Below are positions 5,893 to 13,693 of a stretch of 21,508 bases of DNA, one piece after another. How positions within the stretch are numbered: the first letter of the stretch is position 1; every line of letters begins with the position of its first letter. The DNA is taken from contig URAC01000009.1 of assembly GCA_900545735.1 (NCBI GenBank), positions 1 to 21,508 on the forward strand. The letters are read 5' to 3'. This stretch comes from an uncultured Bacillota bacterium (GTDB lineage: Bacteria > Bacillota > Clostridia > Christensenellales > UBA1242). The notes under the pieces were generated by a model. That model searched no databases, had not been told where the DNA came from, and worked only from the letters and a program-made list of their open reading frames with translations. A program made the position numbers and the translations under genes.

Positions 5893-7188
5893 CTATTTCA
5901 AAAATCCTCGATAATTTCTCATGAGCATCTGTGCTTCAAGTTGTTTATCAAACTCAAGTGCAACTGAAACAATAATCATCAATCCTGTAGCACTAAATCC
6001 ATTAATTAAGCCAGCGTCTCCGCCACTAATTCCTTTGAAAATAAGGTTTGGAACAAGTGCAATGAAAGCAAGGAATATTGCTCCGAATAATATAACTCTG
6101 TTTGATATCTTCCTTAAATAATCTGAAGTTGGTTTTCCAGGTCTAATTCCTGGGATAAATCCACCATTTTGTTGAATTTGTTTACTAATATCATCTGGAC
6201 TAAATGTAATTTGCGCATAGAAATACGAAAAGAACAAGATTAATAATGCAGTTAATGCAATGTATGGCCATGAACCTGCGCCCATATATGTGTTGTACCA
6301 TTGCATTGCTGAACTATTTGGCCAGAAAATACTCATTATAAGTTGTGGGAATGTTAAAAGTGCACTAGCAAAAATGATTGGCATAACGCCTGAAGCGTTT
6401 ACTCTAATTGGAATATTTGTGCTTTGTCCGCCATACATCTTTCTGCCTTTAATTTGCTTAGCATATTGAACTGGAACTCTTCTTTCAGCTCCATCAACAA
6501 ATACGATAAGTGCAAAAATAATGATAACAGCAACAATGAAAATAATGATATTCCATAAGTGATTAAGGTTAGATTTAACACCTACAATGCTGTTCAAAAG
6601 TGATGTTCCAGCAGATGATAAAATACCAACGAAAATCAATAATGACAATCCATTGCCAACGCCGATATCGCTAATTCTTTCGCCAAGCCAAACAGTAAAC
6701 ATACCGCCTGCAACCAAAGTAATTGCAACAAAAGTGCTAATTAACCAAGTTGGAGCGCCTGTCCAAAGAGCGCGAGTATCAATAATTTCGCTAAATCCTA
6801 AAACGATACCTACCGCTTGAGCAATTGATAAAATCAATGCTGCATAACGAGTATATTTAGCAATTTTCTTTCTACCTTCTTCCCCTTCTTTAGAAAGCCT
6901 TTGCCAACTTGGGATTGCGATAGATAATAATTGAATAATAATAGATGCACTAATATATGGTGAAACACCAAGTGCCAAGAAAGCACCATTAGAGAGTGAA
7001 CCACCACTGATAGAGTTTAACAACCCTAAAAATGAGTTACTATCTGTAACTGAAACGAGGGCATTAGGTGTAAGCCCTGGAATTGGAAGTGCACAACCAA
7101 TTCTATAAACTAAAAGCAAAAGAAGCGTTAATAATAATTTAACGCGCACCTCTTTTGTTTTAAATGCATTAATAAGATTCTTAAACAT
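5893..7188 (-). CDS. secY: Protein translocase subunit SecY
   Basis: Membrane channel of the Sec system, 431 residues, with ten predicted transmembrane segments from KLLLTLLLLLVYRIG (18-32) onward. Family signatures include PYISASIIIQLL, the RISDIGVGNGLSLLIF region and GVMPIIFASALL. The cytoplasmic loops are basic, including the R-R pair in DGAERRVPVQYAK. Its ATG overlaps the rplO stop (TAATG at 7190-7186), so translation is likely coupled. The partners SecE and SecG are not in this window. Confidence 0.97.
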   Translation of the reverse strand: MFKNLINAFKTKEVRVKLLLTLLLLLVYRIGCALPIPGLTPNALVSVTDSNSFLGLLNSISGGSLSNGAFLALGVSPYISASIIIQLLSIAIPSWQRLSKEGEEGRKKIAKYTRYAALILSIAQAVGIVLGFSEIIDTRALWTGAPTWLISTFVAITLVAGGMFTVWLGERISDIGVGNGLSLLIFVGILSSAGTSLLNSIVGVKSNLNHLWNIIIFIVAVIIIFALIVFVDGAERRVPVQYAKQIKGRKMYGGQSTNIPIRVNASGVMPIIFASALLTFPQLIMSIFWPNSSAMQWYNTYMGAGSWPYIALTALLILFFSYFYAQITFSPDDISKQIQQNGGFIPGIRPGKPTSDYLRKISNRVILFGAIFLAFIALVPNLIFKGISGGDAGLINGFSATGLMIIVSVALEFDKQLEAQMLMRNYRGFLK

Positions 7189-7634
7189 TAAATCACCTCT
7201 GCGGTGCCACCGACTTTTTCAATTTTTTCCTTAGCTGAAGCAGAATATTTATTAGCCTTAATTACAAGTGGTTTCGTTAATTCGCCATTGCCAAGGACTT
7301 TAAGTCCGTAAGGCATAATTTTTCCGATAATTCTTTCTTCGTAAAGTAATTCTTGTGTGATTACAGTGTTTGCATCAAACTTCTCTAAATCTCCAACATT
7401 AACTGTTGCATAAACTTTATCGAAATTGTAATTGTTGAATCCTCTAATTTTCATCTTTCTTACAAGTGGGTTTTGTCCACCTTCAAATCCAGGTCTAACA
7501 CCACCGCCACTTCTAGCGTTTTGTCCTTTATGACCTTTACCACTTGTTTTGCCAAGTCCGCTACCTATTCCTCTTCCAAGTCTTTTTTCTTTTTGTCTTG
7601 AGTAAGGTGCTGGTTGTAAATCTTGAATATACAT
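7188..7634 (-). CDS. rplO: 50S ribosomal protein L15
   Basis: Late-assembly large-subunit protein, 148 residues. The N-terminal glycine/basic tract LGRGIGSGLGKTSGKGHKGQ (19-38) that threads into 23S rRNA is typical, followed by GGVRPGFEGGQNPLVRKMKIRG in shortened family form. The C-terminal globular part (TKPLVIKANKYSASAKEKIE) ends in GGTAEVI. It is encoded between rpmD and secY. Confidence 0.98.
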   Translation of the reverse strand: MYIQDLQPAPYSRQKEKRLGRGIGSGLGKTSGKGHKGQNARSGGGVRPGFEGGQNPLVRKMKIRGFNNYNFDKVYATVNVGDLEKFDANTVITQELLYEERIIGKIMPYGLKVLGNGELTKPLVIKANKYSASAKEKIEKVGGTAEVI

Positions 7635-7645
7635 ATCAATCTCCT

Positions 7646-7837
7646 TTAAACTTCTTCCACTTTAACAAGATGGCGAACGTGGAATAAACTTCCTCTAACG
7701 CTGTCATTGTCTGGTAAAAGTTTAGTTTGATTTAATTTTTTAAGACCAAGTGCTTCAATTATCTTTGCTTGATTTTTATTATATCCAATCGCGCTTCTAA
7801 TTAAAGTAACTTTAAGCATTTTTTCTTTATTTGCCAT
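7646..7837 (-). CDS. rpmD: 50S ribosomal protein L30
   Basis: A small L30/L7e-type protein, 63 residues. The core is LKVTLIRSAIGYNKNQAKII, then LGLKKLNQTKLLPDNDSVRG and the VRHLVKVEEV end. Most L30 proteins begin at the residue equivalent to M7, so there is a six-residue N-terminal addition. I keep ATG 7837 because AGAGGTG lies a few bases before it and no site precedes M7. Confidence 0.95.
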   Translation of the reverse strand: MANKEKMLKVTLIRSAIGYNKNQAKIIEALGLKKLNQTKLLPDNDSVRGSLFHVRHLVKVEEV

Positions 7838-7846
7838 GATTCACCT

Positions 7847-8461
7847 CTATATTTCCTCAGGATTTTTTCCACGAAGTCTTGCAACTTGTTCAACTGTTCT
7901 GATTCCACTAAGACCTCTTAATGTTGCTCTAACGCAGTTGATTTTGTTTGTTGAGCCATGGATTTTTGTAACAATATCTTTGATACCAGCAAGTTCGATA
8001 ACTGCTCTTGAACTACCACCAGCAATAATACCAGTACCTTCTTTAGCAGGAAGCATCAAAACTTTGCTTGTGCCATATTTTCCAATTGTTTCGTGAGGAA
8101 TTGTTCCGTTAACAATGTTGATTTTAACCATGTTTGTTTTTGCTTGCAATGTTGCTTTATCAATAGCTGCTGGAACTTCTTTTGCTTTACCTGTTCCAAT
8201 TCCAACATTTCCTTTTCTATCGCCAACAACAACTACGGCAGAAAATCTCATAGTTCTTCCGCCTTTAACAACTTTTGTTACGCGGCGAACAGAAACTAAA
8301 ACTTTGTCAAATTCGCTATCTTCACGAGGTTTTCTCTCGCGTCTGTCTTGCCTTCTGTCTTTTTTGAAATCATCTCTTCTTTTCTTTTCGTCTTTTACGA
8401 TTTCGTTATTGACTTCAGTTTCAACAGCAGGTTGTACATTTTCATTTAATTCTTCGCTCAT
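7847..8461 (-). CDS. rpsE: 30S ribosomal protein S5 with charged N-terminal extension
   Basis: Accuracy-linked small-subunit protein near the decoding site and mRNA entry. The core starts near residue 51 (SEFDKVLVSVRRVTKVVKGG), with the S5 N-terminal domain to about 115 and the C-terminal domain after. At 204 residues it exceeds the usual 165 or so because of about 40 leading residues that run from acidic (1-25) to very basic (KKRRDDFKKDRRQDRRERK). ATG 8461 is supported by AGGAGG 5 nt upstream, so the extension should be translated. Confidence 0.97.
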   Translation of the reverse strand: MSEELNENVQPAVETEVNNEIVKDEKKRRDDFKKDRRQDRRERKPREDSEFDKVLVSVRRVTKVVKGGRTMRFSAVVVVGDRKGNVGIGTGKAKEVPAAIDKATLQAKTNMVKINIVNGTIPHETIGKYGTSKVLMLPAKEGTGIIAGGSSRAVIELAGIKDIVTKIHGSTNKINCVRATLRGLSGIRTVEQVARLRGKNPEEI

Positions 8462-8469
8462 ATTTCCTC

Positions 8470-8838
8470 CTAAAACTCAAGGCCAGCTTCTCTAGCTGCA
8501 TCTGCAAGAGCTTCTACTCTTCCAGTATAGAGATAGCCACCTCTGTCGAATACAACGGATTTGATATTTTTATCAAGTGCTCTTTTAGCAACAGCTGCTC
8601 CAACAACTTTAGCTTGTTCTGTTCTGTTTTTGCCTGACAATTCTTTTTCAAGAGATTTATCAAGTGTTGATGCTTGAACAAGGGTTACGCCTTGTGTATC
8701 ATCTATAATTTGAGCATAAATGCCGTTTAAACTGCGATAAACTGCAAGTCTTGGAGTTTCAGTTGTGCCAGAAACTTTATTTCTTATGCGCAAATGTCTG
8801 TTTTTTCTAATTTGATTTTTATTTGCTCTACTAATCAT
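8470..8838 (-). CDS. rplR: 50S ribosomal protein L18
   Basis: 5S-rRNA-binding protein of the central protuberance, 122 residues. It shows the typical basic N-terminus (NKNQIRKNRHLRIRNKVSG), the LAVYRSLNGIYAQIIDD core and the C-terminal FDRGGYLYTGRVEALADAAR. It lies between rplF and rpsE with spacings near 10 nt. Confidence 0.98.
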   Translation of the reverse strand: MISRANKNQIRKNRHLRIRNKVSGTTETPRLAVYRSLNGIYAQIIDDTQGVTLVQASTLDKSLEKELSGKNRTEQAKVVGAAVAKRALDKNIKSVVFDRGGYLYTGRVEALADAAREAGLEF

Positions 8839-8849
8839 ATGTTTACTCC

Positions 8850-9395
8850 TTATTTCTTACCTTTACCAGCAGCTTTACCTTGCTTCAAGATGACAACTTC
8901 ATTTTCATATCTTACGCCATAACCGTGATATGGTTCAACTGGTCTAAGATTTCTAATGTTAAGTGCAACTTGTCCGACTTTTTGTTTGTCAATACCGCTA
9001 ATTTTAATATCGTTAGCAGTTGGGCATTCAATTTTTACGCCCTCTGGCTCAATAACTTCAATAGGGTGTGAAAAACCTAAGTTTAACACAAGTTTATTGC
9101 CAGATTTTGAAGCTTTATAACCAACGCCTTTAATTTGAAGATTTTTAACAAATCCTTCTTTAACACCAGTTACCATATTAGCAATAAGTGCTCTATAAAG
9201 ACCGTGTTTTGCTTTTACTTCATTTTCATCATTTTTTCTAGTTAATGTAATAACATTGTTGTCAACATTAACATTAACTGAATCAAATTCTTGTGATAGC
9301 GTTCCCAAAGGTCCAGTTACAGTAATTTTGTTGCCTTCAACAACTGCACTAACACCTGCTGGTAGAGTAATTGGATTTCTTCCTATTCTTGACAT
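8850..9395 (-). CDS. rplF: 50S ribosomal protein L6
   Basis: Protein near the factor-binding site of the large subunit, 181 residues, with two similar domains. The N-terminus MSRIGRNPITLPAGVSAVV is typical, as is IKGVGYKASKSGNKLVLNLG. The C-terminal signature reads EPYHGYGVRYENEV, with H and Y where many L6 proteins have K, a mild change. It ends in a lysine-rich tail. Confidence 0.98.
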   Translation of the reverse strand: MSRIGRNPITLPAGVSAVVEGNKITVTGPLGTLSQEFDSVNVNVDNNVITLTRKNDENEVKAKHGLYRALIANMVTGVKEGFVKNLQIKGVGYKASKSGNKLVLNLGFSHPIEVIEPEGVKIECPTANDIKISGIDKQKVGQVALNIRNLRPVEPYHGYGVRYENEVVILKQGKAAGKGKK

Positions 9396-9404
9396 ATCAC
9401 CCTC

Positions 9405-9803
9405 CTACCACACATAAGCAAGAACTTCTCCGCCAACTTTGGCTTCTCTTGCTTGTTTATCTGTTAAAATTCCTTTGTTTGTAGAAATTATTGAAATTCC
9501 TAATCCATTAATAACTCTTGGAAGTTTATCTGCGCCTGCATATATTCTTAAACCAGGTTTTGAAACTCTTTTAAGTCCATAAATAACGCTGTTTCCATTT
9601 TCATCATATTTGAGTGAGATATTAAGGAATTTTCCTTCTTTTGTTTCAACAATTTCAAATGATTTAATATAGCCTTCATTTACAAGAATTTCTGAAATAG
9701 TTTTCTTTTCTTTAGAAAGTGGAACTAAAACACTTTCGTGTTTAGCTGTTATTGCATTTCTCATTCTTGTCAACATATCTGCTATAGGGTCAGTAACTAC
9801 CAT
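9405..9803 (-). CDS. rpsH: 30S ribosomal protein S8
   Basis: 16S-rRNA-binding protein of the central domain, 132 residues. It begins with the conserved DPIADMLTRMRNA and ends with the diagnostic STNKGILTDKQAREAKVGGE, then VLAYVW. In E. coli S8 represses the spc operon through a site near rplE; no equivalent hairpin is obvious here. It is encoded between rpsZ and rplF. Confidence 0.98.
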   Translation of the reverse strand: MVVTDPIADMLTRMRNAITAKHESVLVPLSKEKKTISEILVNEGYIKSFEIVETKEGKFLNISLKYDENGNSVIYGLKRVSKPGLRIYAGADKLPRVINGLGISIISTNKGILTDKQAREAKVGGEVLAYVW

Positions 9804-9813
9804 ATCTTCCTCC

Positions 9814-9999
9814 CTACCAACTAGCCTTTTTTACGCCAGGGATTTCACCCTTATTTGCTTTCTCACGGAAGCAAACTCTGCAAAGGCCGTATTTCTTCAA
9901 AACTGAGTGAGGACGTCCACAAATTGTGCAACGTGTATATTCACGAGTTTTGTATTTTTGAGTTCTTTGTTGTTTTTGTTTTAATGCTGTTTTTGCCAT
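9814..9999 (-). CDS. rpsZ: 30S ribosomal protein S14, zinc-binding type Z
   Basis: The short S14 form (61 residues) that carries a zinc ribbon: C24, C27, C40 and C43 in CTICGRPH and CRVCFRE. It ends KGEIPGVKKASW, as in other Gram-positive type Z proteins. The long zinc-free S14 that some bacteria use under zinc starvation is not in the window. Confidence 0.98.
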   Translation of the reverse strand: MAKTALKQKQQRTQKYKTREYTRCTICGRPHSVLKKYGLCRVCFREKANKGEIPGVKKASW

Positions 10000-10008
10000 A
10001 TCTATCTC

Positions 10009-10557
10009 CTATCTTTCCCTGAAAGGCATTCCAAGTGCTTCAAGAAGCGTTAATGCCTCGGAGTCTGTTTTAGCGGTTGTAACGATTAAAACGTCTAAAC
10101 CTCTGATTTTTTCAATCTTGTCATAATTGATTTCAGGGAAAATAAGTTGTTCTTTAATTCCGAAAGCATAATTTCCATGACCATCAAATGATTTTCTGGA
10201 AAGGCCCCTAAAATCTCTAACTCTTGGAAGAGCAATAGCTGTTACTCTATCAAAGAATTCATACATTCTCTTTCCACGAAGTGTAACTTTTGCTCCAATT
10301 TTCATACCTTGACGAACTTTAAAGTTAGAAATAGCTTTTTTAGCTGTTGTAGCAACTGGTTTTTGTCCAGAAATTGCTGCAAGTTCATCAACTGCTATGT
10401 TGAAACTCTTAGAGTTATCTTTAACATCACCAAGTCCCATATTTAAAACAATTTTTTCAAGTTTTGGAACTTCATTTATATTTTTGTATCCGCCCAACTT
10501 CATAAGTTCAGGAGCGATTTCTTTAACATATTTTTCTTTTAATCTATTTTCTGCCAT
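10009..10557 (-). CDS. rplE: 50S ribosomal protein L5
   Basis: 5S-rRNA-binding protein that bridges to S13, 182 residues. Diagnostic stretches are KIVLNMGLGD, KKAISNFKVRQGMKIGAKVT, VTLRGKRMYEFFDR and the C-terminal FPEINYDKI with the GLDVLIVTTAKTD region. GAGGAGG precedes ATG 10557. It lies between rplX and rpsZ, the standard order. Confidence 0.98.
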   Translation of the reverse strand: MAENRLKEKYVKEIAPELMKLGGYKNINEVPKLEKIVLNMGLGDVKDNSKSFNIAVDELAAISGQKPVATTAKKAISNFKVRQGMKIGAKVTLRGKRMYEFFDRVTAIALPRVRDFRGLSRKSFDGHGNYAFGIKEQLIFPEINYDKIEKIRGLDVLIVTTAKTDSEALTLLEALGMPFRER

Positions 10558-10561
10558 AGTC

Positions 10562-10990
10562 TTATCCCTCCTCTACTTCGCTCTTAGCTTCTTTTGCTTT
10601 TGGAGCGGCTTTTTTAGCTGGAGCTTTCTTTTCTGATTTTGCAGTTTCTTTAGAATCTTTTTTAACTGCTTTTGCGTATGCTTTATCTAAACTAGCACCA
10701 CATTTTTTGCAAACTCTTGCATTTTTTCCATCAACATCTTTGTGTGCAACTCTTGTTGCTTTTCCGCAAGCAGAGCAAACAACCATAACATTAGATGCAT
10801 CGATTGGGTGTTCTGATTTGATAATTCCGCCTTTATCTTGAGCTGATCTAGGCTTTTTGTGCTTTGCAAGCACATTTACATCTTCAACAACAACCCTATT
10901 TGTTTTTGGAGAAACTTCTAAGACTTTGCCTTTTTTACCATTATCTTTTCCTGCGATAACAACTACTGTATCACCTTTTTTAATATTCAT
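10562..10990 (-). CDS. rplX: 50S ribosomal protein L24 with Lys/Ala-rich tail
   Basis: Assembly-initiator protein of the large subunit, 142 residues. The N-terminal KOW domain starts MNIKKGDTVVVIAGKDNGKK. Two CxxC pairs follow (CSACGKATR and CKKCGAS), as in many Gram-positive L24 proteins. The last 35 or so residues are a low-complexity lysine/alanine/glutamate tail not needed for the fold. ATG 10990 is chosen because AGGAGG lies 9 nt upstream; an in-frame start further up would overlap rplN. Confidence 0.97.
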   Translation of the reverse strand: MNIKKGDTVVVIAGKDNGKKGKVLEVSPKTNRVVVEDVNVLAKHKKPRSAQDKGGIIKSEHPIDASNVMVVCSACGKATRVAHKDVDGKNARVCKKCGASLDKAYAKAVKKDSKETAKSEKKAPAKKAAPKAKEAKSEVEEG

Positions 10991-11003
10991 CTTAATTTTC
11001 CTC

Positions 11004-11372
11004 CTATAAAACTTCCGGTGCAAGTGAAATTATCTTCATATAGTTTTTATCACGAAGTTCTCTTGCAATAGGTCCGAAAATACGTGTTCCTTTTGGTTGT
11101 TTTTGGTTATCAATAATAACTGCTGCATTGTCGTCAAAACGAATATGTGAACCATCTGGACGTCTTAAACCTTTTGATGTTCTAACAATAACTGCTTTAA
11201 CAACATCACCTTTTTTAACAACGCCACCAGGTATAGCTCTTTTAACTGAAGCAACAATAACATCACCAATGTTTCCGCTGCGTCTGTATGAGCCACCAAG
11301 CACTCTGATGCACATAATTTGTTTTGCACCTGTGTTATCAGCAACTTTTAATCTTGTTTGAGGTTGTATCAT
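11004..11372 (-). CDS. rplN: 50S ribosomal protein L14
   Basis: Interface protein that forms bridges to 16S rRNA, 122 residues, normal length. It starts MIQPQTRLKVADNTGAKQIM and contains GGVVKKGDVVKAVIVRT, RPDGSHIRFDDNAAVII, and the final IFGPIARELRDKNYMKIISL. It is placed between rpsQ and rplX. Confidence 0.99.
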   Translation of the reverse strand: MIQPQTRLKVADNTGAKQIMCIRVLGGSYRRSGNIGDVIVASVKRAIPGGVVKKGDVVKAVIVRTSKGLRRPDGSHIRFDDNAAVIIDNQKQPKGTRIFGPIARELRDKNYMKIISLAPEVL

Positions 11373-11387
11373 ATTCTTACACTCCTT

Positions 11388-11654
11388 CTACTTCGCTTTC
11401 TCAACGATGCGTGTTACTCTGTGATATTTATCTTTACTTAAAGGTCTAGTTTCTTGAATTTCAACTGTATCTCCAAGTCCACAGATATTGCCTTCGTCGT
11501 GAGCTTTATATTTTTTAGTTTTCTTAACAACTTTGTTATAGATTGGGTGTTTTTTATTTTCAACAACAGATACAACTACAGTTTTATCCATCTTTCCCGC
11601 ACTAACAACAACGCCTTGTCTAAGTGGTCTTCTATTTCTGATTTCTTTTTCCAT
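11388..11654 (-). CDS. rpsQ: 30S ribosomal protein S17
   Basis: OB-fold small-subunit protein, 88 residues. It shows GVVVSAGKMDKTVVVSVVEN near the N-terminus, a KHPIYNKVVKKTKKYKAHDE stretch, then GDTVEIQETRPLSKDKYHRV, all diagnostic. It lies between rpmC and rplN. Confidence 0.98.
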   Translation of the reverse strand: MEKEIRNRRPLRQGVVVSAGKMDKTVVVSVVENKKHPIYNKVVKKTKKYKAHDEGNICGLGDTVEIQETRPLSKDKYHRVTRIVEKAK

Positions 11655-11665
11655 AACCTTTCTCC

Positions 11666-11869
11666 TTACCCATTAACCTTTTTAAGTTCTCTTTCACGGA
11701 TAACTGTTTTAACTCTAGCAATTTCTTTCTTTAAATTATGAAGTTGCATTGGGTTTGTTAAGTTTCCTGTTGCATGTGAGAAGCGAAGATTAAAGAGTTC
11801 TGCTTTGAGTTCTTGTTCTTTAGAAACTAACTCTGCATCTGTTAGGCTCTTAATGTCTTTTATTTTCAT
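11666..11869 (-). CDS. rpmC: 50S ribosomal protein L29
   Basis: Two-helix protein at the tunnel exit near the binding sites for trigger factor and SRP, 67 residues. Diagnostic stretches are LTDAELVSKEQELKAELFNL, RFSHATGNLTNPMQLHNLKK and ARVKTVIRERE. Its ATG overlaps the rplP stop as ATGA, so it is probably translated by coupling. Confidence 0.98.
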   Translation of the reverse strand: MKIKDIKSLTDAELVSKEQELKAELFNLRFSHATGNLTNPMQLHNLKKEIARVKTVIRERELKKVNG

Positions 11870-12303
11870 ACGCTAGCACCACCTTCGTTTATATTTTCTT
11901 CCCTTTTAATTACTTTTGTTTTGCAAGGAAGTTTGTGTGAAGCAAGCCTTAATGCTTCTCTTGCTGTTGCTTCTGGAACGCCAGCAAGTTCGAATAAAAT
12001 TCTGCCTGGTTTTACAACAGCAACCCAGAATTCTGGTGAACCTTTACCACTACCCATTCTAGTTTCAGCAGGTTTTTTAGTAACAGGTTTATCTGGGAAT
12101 ATTTTAATCCAAACTTGACCGCCTCTCTTTGTGTATCTTGTCATAGCGATACGAGCTGCTTCAATTTGATTTGATTTAATCCAACATGGTTCTGTTGCTA
12201 CAAGTCCAAATTCGCCATAAGCAAGTTTGTTTCCTCTAGTTGCAACGCCTGTCATTCTACCACGATGAACACGTCTTCTTTTGACTCTTTTAGGCATTAA
12301 CAT
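11866..12303 (-). CDS. rplP: 50S ribosomal protein L16
   Basis: Large-subunit protein near the A-site tRNA elbow, 145 residues. It begins MLMPKRVKRRRVHRGRMTG and contains AARIAMTRYTKRGGQVWIKI, RMGSGKGSPEFWVAVVKPG and the ATAREALRLASHKLPCKTK end. The first ATG (12303) overlaps the rpsC stop as TAATG with AGGAGG 9 nt upstream, preferred over the ATG two codons on. Confidence 0.98.
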   Translation of the reverse strand: MLMPKRVKRRRVHRGRMTGVATRGNKLAYGEFGLVATEPCWIKSNQIEAARIAMTRYTKRGGQVWIKIFPDKPVTKKPAETRMGSGKGSPEFWVAVVKPGRILFELAGVPEATAREALRLASHKLPCKTKVIKREENINEGGASV

Positions 12304-12974
12304 TAGTTTATACCTCCTTTGTCTTGTTTTGCACCCTTAGTTAAAATTTCGCCTTTATAAATCCAGCATTTAACACCAAGTTTGCCATAGTTTGTGAATG
12401 CAGATGATACGCCATAGTCGATATCTGCTCTTAATGTATGGAGTGGCAATGAACCTTCCATATATGATTCAGTTCTTGCAATAGTGTTAGCACCATCAAC
12501 AACACCGCTAACTTGAACCTTGCAACCTTTAGCGCCAGATTTCATAACCCTTTGCATTGCAGATTTTAATGCTCTTCTGAATTGAACACGTTTTTCAAGT
12601 TGGCTAGCGATTGAATCAGCAACCAATTTTGCGTCTAAATCAGGTTTTTTGATTTCTCTAATATTAACAACCAAATTTTTTGTTGGTCCGATAATCTTAG
12701 AAATTTCTTTCTTTATTTCTTCAACGCCAGCACCTTTAACGCCAATAAGCATTCCAGGTCTGCCTGTGTGAAGGTTTACAGTAACTTTTGTTGCTGTTCT
12801 TTCAATTTCAATTTTTGAAATTGCGCAATTATGATATTTCTTGTCAATAAATTTTCTGATTTTGTCATCTTCTAAAATGTATTTAGCAATATCTTGCTTA
12901 TTAGCATACCAAGATGATTCCCAACCTTTATTGACACCTATTCTAAGCCCGACTGGACTAACTTTTTGTCCCAT
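12303..12974 (-). CDS. rpsC: 30S ribosomal protein S3
   Basis: Protein at the mRNA entry tunnel, 223 residues. A type II KH domain occupies about 40-110, with the GRPGMLIGVKGAGVEEIKKE loop. The C-terminal half contains MQRVMKSGAKGCKVQVSG and ARTESYMEGSLPLHTLRADI, the standard S3 signature. It lies 1 nt after the rplV stop side and overlaps rplP. Confidence 0.98.
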   Translation of the reverse strand: MGQKVSPVGLRIGVNKGWESSWYANKQDIAKYILEDDKIRKFIDKKYHNCAISKIEIERTATKVTVNLHTGRPGMLIGVKGAGVEEIKKEISKIIGPTKNLVVNIREIKKPDLDAKLVADSIASQLEKRVQFRRALKSAMQRVMKSGAKGCKVQVSGVVDGANTIARTESYMEGSLPLHTLRADIDYGVSSAFTNYGKLGVKCWIYKGEILTKGAKQDKGGIN

Positions 12975-12975
12975 A

Positions 12976-13368
12976 TTACTTAGCCTCCTTACTGTCGAGA
13001 ATAATTGTTATATGACTTGTTCTCTTAAGCATTCTGTCTGCTCTACCTCTAGCACGAATATTTAATCTCTTCATTGTAGGTCCTGGGCAAGCATATGCTT
13101 CTGCAACATAAAGGTCGCTTCTATTCATTCCTTTGTTATTTTCTGCATTAGCAATAGCTGATTTTAAAAGTTTCAAACTTACTGCTGCTGCTTCTTGTGG
13201 CATGTTAGCAAGTATAGCAACTGCTTCTTCTGCGCCCTTATTTCTAACGCAATCTAAAACGATTCTTACTTTTGATGGGCTCATTCTAACATATTTAACT
13301 TTAGCGAATGGACGAGTGTCTTTATTTGCTTGTCTTTTTTCTGCTTTTTCTCTAATTCTTGTTGCCAT
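12976..13368 (-). CDS. rplV: 50S ribosomal protein L22
   Basis: Protein whose beta-hairpin reaches into the exit tunnel, 130 residues. Core stretches are AKVKYVRMSPSKVRIVLDCV, AVSLKLLKSAIANAENN and MKRLNIRARGRADRMLKRTSH. About 18 basic residues (RIREKAEKRQANKDTRP) precede the usual start; ATG 13368 has a GGAGG site, so they are probably real. Confidence 0.97.
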   Translation of the reverse strand: MATRIREKAEKRQANKDTRPFAKVKYVRMSPSKVRIVLDCVRNKGAEEAVAILANMPQEAAAVSLKLLKSAIANAENNKGMNRSDLYVAEAYACPGPTMKRLNIRARGRADRMLKRTSHITIILDSKEAK

Positions 13369-13379
13369 TTCTTTGCCTC

Positions 13380-13682
13380 CTAATTCTTAGCCTTCATAGC
13401 AGCAACTTTACCGCCTGAGCTCTTTTGTCCTGCATGGCCTTTGAAGTTTCTAGTTGGTGCAAATTCACCAAGTTTGTGTCCAACCATTTCTGCTGTGCAG
13501 TATACAGGAACGTGTTTTTTGCCATTGTAAACTGCAAATGTTGTTCCAACAAATTCTGGATAGATAACAGATGCTCTTGACCAAGTTTTGATTGGTTTTT
13601 TATTTCCACTCTTATTGTTTTCTTCAACTCTCTTTAAGAGTTTTTCAAAAACATATGGACTTTTCTTTAATGATCTACTCAT
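13380..13682 (-). CDS. rpsS: 30S ribosomal protein S19
   Basis: Head protein that partners S13, 100 residues. It begins MSRSLKKSPYVFEKLLKRV and contains IKTWSRASVIYPEFVGTTFA, VPVYCTAEMVGHKLGEFAPT and RNFKGHAGQKSSGGK. It lies between rplB and rplV. Confidence 0.99.
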   Translation of the reverse strand: MSRSLKKSPYVFEKLLKRVEENNKSGNKKPIKTWSRASVIYPEFVGTTFAVYNGKKHVPVYCTAEMVGHKLGEFAPTRNFKGHAGQKSSGGKVAAMKAKN

Positions 13683-13693
13683 ACTTTCCTCCC

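Noticed and set aside
10991..11023. Longer rplX start at 11023
   Set aside because: It would overlap rplN; ATG 10990 has a good AGGAGG and matches the family start.
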